From positions 1-13,861 of the forward strand of contig DIQB01000024.1 of NCBI GenBank assembly GCA_002427165.1: a stretch of 13,861 nt of DNA. The letters run 5' to 3'. Shown in pieces: positions 7,152 to 13,861 of the stretch. The stretch comes from Firmicutes bacterium UBA5473 (GTDB taxonomy: Bacteria > Bacillota > DTU084). Made by a program: the position numbers and the translations under genes. Position 1 is the first letter of the stretch; each line of letters begins with the position of its first letter. Below the pieces are notes generated by a model, which was given only the letters and a program-made list of their open reading frames with translations, was not told where the DNA came from and ran no database searches.

Positions 7152-8329
7152 GACACCTCGCCGGAAGCTTTGGCAACACCGCTCCTCACCGCTGCTTCGG
7201 CCACCTTTTGGGCTACGATTTGGGGCACCTTTGCCAAGAATGGATCTGGGATCACAGTGCCACGGGCTAGGTCATCCTCTGTAATCAAAGATGCGATTGC
7301 CTCGGCTGCTGCCATTTTCATCTGTTGGTTGATGGTGGTGGCACGCACAGAGAGGGCGCCTTTGAAAATACCGGGAAAACCCAAGACATTATTTACTTGG
7401 TTAGGAAAGTCCGATCTGCCAGTGGCAATAACCTTGGCTCCTCCCTTTGCTGCCTCCTGAGGCCAGATCTCAGGCTCAGGGTTGGCCAGGGCAAAGACCA
7501 CGGGGTCTTTAGCCATGATTCTCACCTGGTCTCGGCCTAGCTGATTGGGCTGAGAGACGCCAATAAACACATCTGCACCCCGGAGCACCTGGTGGAGTGT
7601 ACCCTGCTCTTGCTCTGGGTTAGTCAGGGAGGCAAGACGTGCTTTAGCAGCATCCTTACTCTCTTTTTTGATTACACCATTCCGGTCGCAGACCAGGATC
7701 CTTTTGGCGCCTGCATCTAAAAGTAGCTTGGAGATGGCTGTGCCTGCAGCACCTGATCCATTAATCACAATCTTGACCTCAGAGAGCTTTTTCTCCACAA
7801 TTCGCATGGCACCTAAAAGTCCTGCCAGGGTAACTACTGCAGTGCCATGCTGATCATCGTGGAAAACTGGAATCTCCAATTCCGCATCCAACCGTCGCTC
7901 GATTTCAAAGCAACGAGGTGCAGAAATATCTTCAAGGTTAATCCCACCAAAAGAAGGGGCAATGGCCCTAACCGCTGCGATGATCTCCTCTGGATCTTGG
8001 GTGGCAAGACAAATGGGAAAGGCATCTACGCCTGCAAAATCACGAAAGAGTACTGCTTTGCCCTCCATTACAGGCATAGCAGCCAATGGCCCGATATTGC
8101 CAAGGCCCAGGACTGCACTGCCATCTGTAACCACAGCCACCATATTGCCTTTGGCTGTATATTCGTAGGCTAGTTCGGGATTTCTTTCGATCTCGCGGCA
8201 TGGTTCTGCCACGCCTGGGGTGTAGGCCAGGCTCAGTTGGTGTTTATCCCGAACTGGGGTGATACTCTGAACAGTAATTTTGCCAGGACCCTCCCTGTGC
8301 AAGGCCAGGGCTTCATCACGTAAGTTCAT
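7136..8329 (-). CDS. Malic enzyme (malate to pyruvate, NAD(P)-dependent)
   Basis: Oxidative decarboxylation of malate to pyruvate and CO2 in the cytoplasm. The 397-aa length fits the short bacterial single-domain class. Visible motifs are YTPGVAEPC (36-44, with the catalytic tyrosine), MEGKAVLF with the likely catalytic lysine K91, metal ligands in NLEDI (E133, D134) and HDDQHGT (D158), and a Rossmann GSGAAG (191-196) followed by an acidic residue in CDRNG (D215), which would favour NAD over NADP (inference). The ATG at 8329 has a well-placed AAAGGAAGA, 13 nt after the preceding stop. The protein ends in the Cys-rich tail SCGCM, whose codons overlap the polC start, so polC is probably translationally coupled to this gene. 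As I recall, B. subtilis also has malic enzyme beside dnaE. Confidence 0.95.
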   Translation of the reverse strand: MNLRDEALALHREGPGKITVQSITPVRDKHQLSLAYTPGVAEPCREIERNPELAYEYTAKGNMVAVVTDGSAVLGLGNIGPLAAMPVMEGKAVLFRDFAGVDAFPICLATQDPEEIIAAVRAIAPSFGGINLEDISAPRCFEIERRLDAELEIPVFHDDQHGTAVVTLAGLLGAMRIVEKKLSEVKIVINGSGAAGTAISKLLLDAGAKRILVCDRNGVIKKESKDAAKARLASLTNPEQEQGTLHQVLRGADVFIGVSQPNQLGRDQVRIMAKDPVVFALANPEPEIWPQEAAKGGAKVIATGRSDFPNQVNNVLGFPGIFKGALSVRATTINQQMKMAAAEAIASLITEDDLARGTVIPDPFLAKVPQIVAQKVAEAAVRSGVAKASGEVSCGCM

Positions 8330-8342
8330 GCAAATCTTCCTT

Positions 8343-8846
8343 TCAAACTACTTTTTCTTTTTTTACACAATCTTGGTGGGCAAGCCTGGCTGAAGCTGCT
8401 GCTGCCAAGGCCGCCACAATATCATCTAAAAAGGTAGTCACCCGACCGCCGTCTTGCTGAGATGAATTCATTTCTCCTAAAATTCCCTTTTTCATTTTAT
8501 CTAAATAGCCGAAACTGGTCAAGCCTACGGAACCGTAGATATTGGTGATCCCAAGGCCAATTAGCTCATCTACGCCATAGAGCCCCTCATCTCGACGGAT
8601 CACAGATAAAAGAGGTTCAGGCAAATTGCCACTCTGGGCCAAATCATCTAGCACTAGACCCGTGAGCACAGGATAGAGAATCTCCCGTTTATCTAACACC
8701 CGCTGGAGGCTAGCTTTGCATTCATCAACTGTAAGGTCGGAATTATATGGACACTGTAGCTCCCAGGCGAGGTAGGCAATGTCATCTAGGGAGACACCGC
8801 GCTCTTTCAACATCTCGATTACTTGCTCTTTCATAGAATCTTTCAT
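8343..8846 (-). CDS. Phosphatidylglycerophosphatase A-like protein (YutG/YpjQ type)
   Basis: A 167-aa protein resembling the Firmicutes YutG/YpjQ branch of the PgpA family, which removes phosphate from phosphatidylglycerophosphate to give phosphatidylglycerol. The family-like core is GVDELIGLGITNIYGSVGLTSFGYLDK (split here as residues 91-117), followed by the acidic and alanine-rich TTFLDDIVAALAAAAS block (137-152) and RLAHQ. The hydrophobic stretches are mild, and no E. coli PgpA-like set of strong membrane helices is seen. Start ATG 8846 follows a strong AAAGGAGA that overlaps the dnaE stop region, so translation should follow dnaE closely. An internal ATG at codon 5 is an alternative. I infer the enzymatic role from recalled family resemblance only. 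Confidence 0.72.
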   Translation of the reverse strand: MKDSMKEQVIEMLKERGVSLDDIAYLAWELQCPYNSDLTVDECKASLQRVLDKREILYPVLTGLVLDDLAQSGNLPEPLLSVIRRDEGLYGVDELIGLGITNIYGSVGLTSFGYLDKMKKGILGEMNSSQQDGGRVTTFLDDIVAALAAAASARLAHQDCVKKEKVV

Positions 8847-8860
8847 AGCAAATCTCCTTT

Positions 8861-11800
8861 CTATCCTGGAGGTTCCATCAGACTATAACGCAGGGCTGGC
8901 TCCTCCTGGAGCCGGGAGGCTAAAAGTTGGGGTTCAGCCCAAAGGTTTGGGTCTGTGGACAAGAGCCAGCGGGTGCCGCGATCTCTTAGCTCTAAAATCA
9001 CAGGTATCCCTCCCCTTGTGCGCTCTAGGAGCTGCCGCAGAGAAGCCAGCTGTCCCCTGGCCTTGGGAAGCTCTAGCTGCACCAGGCCCTCATCTGTGGG
9101 GATAACCGTATCTGCCAAAATCCGAGAGGAATTATTACCCTCCCCCCGCTCCAGCCTCCCTGAGGCAATCACAACCCGCTCTACTTCCAAATAGCTTTGG
9201 CATTTGGCAAAGGTCCTGGGAAAGACAACTAGCTCCACAGTCCCCCCAAGATCCTCTACAGTCACATAGGCCATCCTTTGCCCTTTTTTGGTTGTGATCT
9301 CGCGAATAGCAACAATGATCCCTCCAACAGTTGTTATTCGGTTGCCATCTGGGAGCTCATCTAAAGCTAAAATAGGCACGGCATAGTCTGCCAACAGACT
9401 CTCCCACTTGTCTAGTGGATGGCCGCTTAGGAAAATTCCCAGATATTCTTTCTCAAAGGCTAACTGCTCAGAAGAGGGAAAATCCTCAATCCCTGGCATC
9501 GGGGGGGGTGAGACGAAATCATCAAAAAGGGACCCTTGAGATGAGTTCCGCTCTCGCCTTTGAGCCTCACCATAGCGCATAGCCTCATCTAGGTTGAGAA
9601 TTAAGGCTCGCCTGTTGGGGTAGAGAGACTGACATGCTCCAACATAGATTAGGCTCTCAAGAACCCGTCTGTTCACAGAGCGCAAATCAACTCTACCGCA
9701 AAGATCCGCAAGTGATGTGAAGGGGCCCTCCCGGCGAGCTCCAATAATCTCCTCCACTGCCCCCAGCCCAACATTTTTGATGGCAGAGAGTCCAAAACGA
9801 ATTTTCTCACCCTCAACTGTGAAATCTGCGCCACTGGTGTTAATATCTGGCGGCAAAACCTCCAGCCCCATTTTGCGGCAGCTGTTCATATACAGGACAA
9901 TTTTCTTCAGATTGCTTTTTTCGCTGGACAATAGCGCTGCCATATAGGGAGCTGGGAAAAAGTGGCGCATATAGGCTGTCTGATAGGCTACAAGGGCATA
10001 GGCTGCTGCATGAGATTTATTAAAACCATACCCTGCAAAATCCTCTATTTGCTTGAAAATCTTCTCAGCCTGCTTCTCTTCAAGACCATGTTCCCTGGCC
10101 CCTTCGAGGAATCTCTCTTTGAGGGCTGCAATCTCCTGGGGCTTTTTTTTGCCCATGGCCCGGCGCAAGAGATCTGCCTCTGCCAAGGAAAATCCAGCGA
10201 TGGTGCTGGCAATTCGCATTACCTGCTCCTGGTAGACCATAACCCCATAAGTTTCTTTGAGGATGGGCTCCAAGGCGGGATCTAGGTAGCTAATTTTCTG
10301 AGGGTCTGCCTTGCCTCGCACATACTCTGGCACCATGGCCAGAGGACCGGGCCTGCCCAAAGAAACTATGGCGATGATATCCTCTAGCCTCCTAGGCTGC
10401 ACTTCCCGCAATAATTGCTGAAACATCTGGCTCTCTAGCTGAAAGACGCCCATGCTCTCGCCCCGGCTGAGCATCTGGTAAACTTCACTCTCGTCGATGG
10501 GGATCTTATCTAAATCCACGCTTCCTGCAAGTTCCGCTGCACGCCGAAGAACCGTGAGATTGCGGAGGCCCAAAAAGTCCATTTTAAGAAGTCCAATCTC
10601 CTCAAGCTGCCCCATGGGGTACTGGGTGATAACAGGGCCTGTGCCATCCCGTTGCAAGGGGGTGCACTGGAGGAGGGGCTCGTCTGTGATTACCACCCCT
10701 GCAGCGTGGGTGGAGGAGTTTCTAGGGAAGCCTTCGATAGCCTGGGCCACCTCAAGGAGTCTTTGCACCTGGGGATCTTCACGAGCTAGCTGCTGGATCT
10801 TCTCTTCTATGGTCATGGCATCGGCCAAAGCGGTTTGATCGGGGATCAGCTTTGCCACCTGATCCACTTTTCTGGCAGGAAGATCCAATACCCTCCCTAC
10901 ATCCCGCACTGCACGCTTGGCTGCCAAGGTGTCAAAGGTTATAATCTGGGCTACGTGGTCTTCGCCATAGCGCTGGACTACGTAATCTAAAACTTCTCCT
11001 CGTCGCTCTTGGCAAAAATCCGTGTCAATATCCGGCATGCTCACCCGCTGGGGGTTTAGAAAGCGCTCGAAGAGGAGACCCCAGCGGAGGGGATCTAATT
11101 GGGTAATCCCCAGACTATAGGCAACAAGACTGCCTGCAGCAGAGCCTCTGCCAGGACCCACGATGATGTCCTGTTCTTTGGCAAAACGCATGAAATCCCA
11201 GACAATGAGGAAATAATCGCAAAAACCCATTTTTTCGATGATCCCAAGCTCATAGTGGAGCCTTGTCTCCACCTCTCCCTCCACTGCGCCGTAACGCGCC
11301 AGGGCACCATCGTGGGCAATTTGCCGCAAAAAGCCAGCAGCATCAGTTCCCTGGGGCAGGGGGAAACGAGGCAAATGTCTGCCCCCAAACTCCAGCTCTA
11401 GCTGGCAGCGATCTGCAATCTTGAGGGTGTTTGTGAGGGCCTCGGGCACATGGGAGAAGAGCTGCTGCATCTGGTGGGGAGATTTGAAGTAAAATTCACT
11501 GGTCTCAAAGCGCATCCGCTCAGTATCGGCCAAAGTCTTGCCTGTTTGAATGCACAGCAGCACATCGTGAATTTCGGCGTCACCCTTTTTCAGGTAGTGG
11601 GTGTCACCTGTTGCAACCAGTTCCAACCCCAGCTCTTGGCCCAGTTGGATCAGGGCTGCATTAACTCGGGGCTGCTCGGGCAAACCCTGATCCTGAAGCT
11701 CTAGAAAAAAGTTCTCTCTGCCGAAAATCTCTCTATACTCTATAGCGGCTTTTTTCGCTCCCTCTAGATCCCCGGCCATAATCCGCTTTGGTATCTCTCC

Positions 11801-12214
11801 CCCTAGGCAGGCAGAGAGGGCAATTAATCCCCCGCTGTGTTTAGCTAATAATTCTTTATCCACTCGGGGTTTATAATAGAATCCTTCTAGAAAGCCTAGG
11901 CTTGAGAGGGCTAAGAGGTTTTTGTAGCCTGTTTGGTCCGTGGCCAGCAGCACCAAGTGATAGGAGCTAGCATCTAGCTTTGGATCCCGCATGGTTCTAC
12001 CTCTGGGTGCAACATAAACTTCACAGCCAATAATAGGCTTGATGCCATGCTCTCGGGCTGCCCGATAAAAAGGAAGGGCCCCATAGAGGACCCCATGATC
12101 GGTGATAGCCAAAGCTGGCATCTCCATTTGGGCTGCCAGCTGAACAAACTCACCGATCCGGCTTGCGCCGTCTAGCAAGCTATATTCTGTATGGTTGTGT
12201 AAATGAACGAACAA
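8861..12214 (-). CDS. dnaE: DNA polymerase III alpha subunit, DnaE type
   Basis: Second replicative polymerase; in bacteria with PolC, DnaE usually extends primers before handing over to PolC. At 1117 aa it matches B. subtilis DnaE length. Visible features: N-terminal PHP domain with HLHNH (4-8), ITDHG (37-41), CEVY (64-67) and GDTHY (203-207), so metal ligands look kept; palm with GPGRGSAAGS (353-362), catalytic D395/D397 in PDIDTDF and D546 in KMDFLGL; finger motif MGKKK (687-691); clamp-binding QGSLF (893-897); and an OB fold (about 958-1035). There is no DEDD exonuclease insertion, as expected. The start is TTG at 12214; no other in-frame start exists upstream before a stop, and AGGAG lies 12 nt away. 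Position 9501-9508 is a run of eight C on the coding strand. Confidence 0.97.
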   Translation of the reverse strand: MFVHLHNHTEYSLLDGASRIGEFVQLAAQMEMPALAITDHGVLYGALPFYRAAREHGIKPIIGCEVYVAPRGRTMRDPKLDASSYHLVLLATDQTGYKNLLALSSLGFLEGFYYKPRVDKELLAKHSGGLIALSACLGGEIPKRIMAGDLEGAKKAAIEYREIFGRENFFLELQDQGLPEQPRVNAALIQLGQELGLELVATGDTHYLKKGDAEIHDVLLCIQTGKTLADTERMRFETSEFYFKSPHQMQQLFSHVPEALTNTLKIADRCQLELEFGGRHLPRFPLPQGTDAAGFLRQIAHDGALARYGAVEGEVETRLHYELGIIEKMGFCDYFLIVWDFMRFAKEQDIIVGPGRGSAAGSLVAYSLGITQLDPLRWGLLFERFLNPQRVSMPDIDTDFCQERRGEVLDYVVQRYGEDHVAQIITFDTLAAKRAVRDVGRVLDLPARKVDQVAKLIPDQTALADAMTIEEKIQQLAREDPQVQRLLEVAQAIEGFPRNSSTHAAGVVITDEPLLQCTPLQRDGTGPVITQYPMGQLEEIGLLKMDFLGLRNLTVLRRAAELAGSVDLDKIPIDESEVYQMLSRGESMGVFQLESQMFQQLLREVQPRRLEDIIAIVSLGRPGPLAMVPEYVRGKADPQKISYLDPALEPILKETYGVMVYQEQVMRIASTIAGFSLAEADLLRRAMGKKKPQEIAALKERFLEGAREHGLEEKQAEKIFKQIEDFAGYGFNKSHAAAYALVAYQTAYMRHFFPAPYMAALLSSEKSNLKKIVLYMNSCRKMGLEVLPPDINTSGADFTVEGEKIRFGLSAIKNVGLGAVEEIIGARREGPFTSLADLCGRVDLRSVNRRVLESLIYVGACQSLYPNRRALILNLDEAMRYGEAQRRERNSSQGSLFDDFVSPPPMPGIEDFPSSEQLAFEKEYLGIFLSGHPLDKWESLLADYAVPILALDELPDGNRITTVGGIIVAIREITTKKGQRMAYVTVEDLGGTVELVVFPRTFAKCQSYLEVERVVIASGRLERGEGNNSSRILADTVIPTDEGLVQLELPKARGQLASLRQLLERTRGGIPVILELRDRGTRWLLSTDPNLWAEPQLLASRLQEEPALRYSLMEPPG

Positions 12215-12235
12215 AGCGAGGTCACTCTCCTCTCG

Positions 12236-12979
12236 CTAATTTAACGCCTCCCCTGTCACCAGGTCCGGATCCAGTTGTCTGGCCCTTTCCATGGCAACTT
12301 TGGCTTCGTCGTGCTTGCCTGCTTCCTGGTAGACGAGAGCAAGTTGGCTATGAAGTGGTGCCCATTGCCTGTTGATGGCAATACCGTCTTTCAAAGTAGC
12401 CTCGGCAGCTTCAAGTGCTCCATTTTTCTGCTGCAGCCCAGCCAGCTCCAGGTATGCATCTAAACGATCTGGGGAAAGTTTCACTACAGTCTTGTAAGCT
12501 TCCTCTGCCTGAGGAGCATCGCCTGTCAAGGCCCAAATCTGGGCTAGGCCAAGATGTGCTAAGGCTAGCTGGTCATCTTGAGCTAGGGCTTTATTATATA
12601 AAGCGCTGGCTGCCTCCAGCTGGCCTAGGCGCTGCCTAATCTGCCCCTCTAGTACATCCACTGTATAGTCAGCCTCAGGGCTCTTTCTTAGGGTCTCGCA
12701 ATGAGCCAGAGCTTTGTCCAGCTCCCCCTCTTCCACGAGGATCATAGTCCACAGGATCCGCACCTCGAAATTGTCCGGATCCGTTACTAGCACCTGTTTA
12801 AAATGCTCTCCTGCCAAGGCCCGGAAACCATAGGCTAAGACTTTCAGGCCCATGTTATAGTAGTAGTTGTAAAGATAGCTCGATAGCTCTTTGGCCCCCA
12901 TAGAAGGACTTATCCCCAAAAGTAGTCCTATAATCAAAAGCGAGGCCAAAAGCCGCTTATGTTTATTCAAAGCAGTCAC
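12236..12979 (-). CDS. TPR-repeat protein with N-terminal membrane anchor/signal
   Basis: A 247-aa protein with a basic start (KHKR) and hydrophobic segment (about 10-26) ending near SMGAK, consistent with a signal peptide or single anchor, so the body is probably outside the cytoplasmic membrane. The rest is helical tetratricopeptide repeats, with recognisable units around 71-97, 105-133, 140-167, 174-201 and 208-235 and Pro-rich turns such as SPD and DPD. TPRs bind proteins; the partner is unknown. The frame opens with GTG 12979, but AAGGAAGG is too close to it, and TTG 12970 (codon 4) is better spaced. First gene of the operon, 21 nt before dnaE; no strong promoter is evident upstream on this strand. 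A specific role in replication is not supported by the sequence. Confidence 0.8.
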   Translation of the reverse strand: MTALNKHKRLLASLLIIGLLLGISPSMGAKELSSYLYNYYYNMGLKVLAYGFRALAGEHFKQVLVTDPDNFEVRILWTMILVEEGELDKALAHCETLRKSPEADYTVDVLEGQIRQRLGQLEAASALYNKALAQDDQLALAHLGLAQIWALTGDAPQAEEAYKTVVKLSPDRLDAYLELAGLQQKNGALEAAEATLKDGIAINRQWAPLHSQLALVYQEAGKHDEAKVAMERARQLDPDLVTGEALN

Positions 12980-13059
12980 CTTCCTTGTTCACTCATTAGT
13001 TATTCGCTTCCCTAGGTGGCTATTCCTGCCATAAACACTGAAAACTTTTGGTAACACCA

Positions 13060-13088
13060 TTGACCCGCCCCCCTCCTCATGCTACCAT
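13060..13088 (+). promoter_or_regulatory. Sigma-A type promoter for the RqcH-like gene
   Basis: TTGACC (13060-13065, 5/6) is followed by a 17-bp C-rich spacer and TACCAT (13083-13088, 4/6). Transcription would begin near 13095, leaving a very short leader with AGGGAG (13101-13106) 9 nt before ATG 13116. The 136-bp gap (12980-13115) also has to serve the divergent TPR-dnaE operon, for which I see no clear -35/-10 pair. Confidence 0.5.
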
Positions 13089-13115
13089 TAAAAGGAGAAA
13101 AGGGAGCGTGATTTC

Positions 13116-13861
13116 ATGCCTTTCGATGGCTTTTCAACTTCTGCCCTGGTCCGGGAGCTGGAGACGATGCTCTTGCGCAGCAGGGTGGATCATATTGCTC
13201 AGCCCTATCCTTTGGAGATAATCATCACTTTGCGTCAACCCGGACAAAGCTTTCCCCTGACATTATCTGCAGATCCCATCTTTCCCAGGGTTCATTTGCA
13301 AAAGGAGGTTCCTGCCAGTCCCCTGGCGCCTCCGAATTTTTGCATGCTGCTGCGCAAGTATCTCTCTGGAACAAGGCTAGTTGGAATCACCCAGCCCGGT
13401 TGGGAGCGGATCATTCAGTTCCAGTTCCAAAGCCTCAACCATGAGCCTTTAACTTTGGCTGTGGAGCTCATGGGCAGACACAGCAATATCATTCTTTACA
13501 ATCCACAGAATAATATTATTCTAGATACCATCAAACATGTGACAAGTGAGGTTAATAGGTTCCGGGAGCTGATTCCAGGTGCCAGCTATTTGCCACCGCC
13601 TAAAGGTGCAAGAATAATGCCAGATGAGCTCGCATTCGATACGCTCAAAAATATGCTCTCCGTCTCAGAGGGAAAATGCAAGCAAATGCTTTTAGATAGC
13701 ATCCTGGGGCTAGGGCCGTTTTTGGCAAGTGAGCTTTTGGTGCGAAGTGGCTATGGCCCGGATGCACTCTCAGGGCAAGTAGATCCCCAAAAGCTATGGC
13801 AAAGTTGGCAGGAGCTACTGGCAATGCGAGAGGAATCACAATTTCAGCCCTGCCTTCTTGC
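13116..13861 (+). CDS. rqcH: Rqc2/RqcH-like NFACT protein (FbpA family), 5' part
   Basis: The frame is open from ATG 13116 to the window edge, 248 codons, so only the N-terminal NFACT domain is present. Bacterial RqcH binds stalled 50S subunits with peptidyl-tRNA and adds C-terminal alanine tails for degradation; older names are fibronectin-binding protein/FbpA. Family signatures are the opening MPFDGFSTSALVRELE, RVDHIAQPYPLEIIITLR (23-40), SADPIFPRVH (51-60), APPNFCMLLRKYLSG (71-85), MGRHSNIILYN (119-129), LDTIKHV (136-142) and NRFRELIPGASYLPPP (147-161). The C-terminal coiled coil and NFACT-R region would lie beyond the edge. ATG 13116 has AGGGAG at 9 nt, and the N-terminus aligns with what I recall of the family. 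It is transcribed away from the dnaE operon. Confidence 0.88.
   Translation, partial: MPFDGFSTSALVRELETMLLRSRVDHIAQPYPLEIIITLRQPGQSFPLTLSADPIFPRVHLQKEVPASPLAPPNFCMLLRKYLSGTRLVGITQPGWERIIQFQFQSLNHEPLTLAVELMGRHSNIILYNPQNNIILDTIKHVTSEVNRFRELIPGASYLPPPKGARIMPDELAFDTLKNMLSVSEGKCKQMLLDSILGLGPFLASELLVRSGYGPDALSGQVDPQKLWQSWQELLAMREESQFQPCLL

Noticed and set aside
1..13861. CRISPR array, tRNA or rRNA genes, transposase genes
   Set aside because: I looked for regularly spaced long direct repeats, cloverleaf-like segments, rRNA-like conserved stretches and transposase motifs, and saw none.

Overview
The window looks like chromosomal DNA of a low-to-mid GC Gram-positive bacterium (Firmicutes/Clostridia grade). 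The main reasons are that it encodes both a PolC-type and a DnaE-type replicative DNA polymerase, that it has strong purine-rich Shine-Dalgarno sequences with frequent TTG/GTG starts, and that dnaE sits beside a malic enzyme gene. I cannot name a species. By sampling lines, most of the window is near 50% GC; the leftmost gene is far more AT-rich, about one third GC.

Layout. Positions 1-230 have no convincing gene but hold nested inverted repeats, including an outer pair of arms arranged like an integron attC site. Positions 253-2607 (minus) encode an AT-rich fusion of a PHP phosphoesterase domain and an ABC/SMC-like ATPase, a likely acquired accessory gene and defence or nucleic-acid-repair candidate. 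Its upstream region (2608-2870) has a good minus-strand promoter flanked by inverted TTGTCAAA half-sites and a long leader full of small hairpins. Positions 2871-3122 are non-coding, with a 9-bp inverted repeat and three 16-bp-period repeats that resemble insertion-sequence ends.

Positions 3123-12979 (minus) are one compact operon, read right to left: membrane-anchored TPR protein, dnaE, a phosphatidylglycerophosphatase A-like gene, a malic enzyme, then polC. Gaps are 21, 14 and 13 nt, and polC overlaps the malic enzyme gene by up to 16 nt. It thus links both replicative polymerases with lipid and central carbon genes. Both polymerase genes start with TTG. On the right, diverging from the operon, is the 5' part of a gene for an Rqc2/RqcH (NFACT, FbpA-like) protein at 13116, behind a recognisable sigma-A type promoter and cut by the window edge.

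The operon genes are ordinary housekeeping functions in an unusual grouping. The novelty is on the left: a lone PHP-ATPase gene of foreign composition, bounded on both sides by palindromic or repeated DNA, with its own promoter and structured leader. Three of the seven genes (PHP-ATPase, PolC, DnaE) carry PHP domains.
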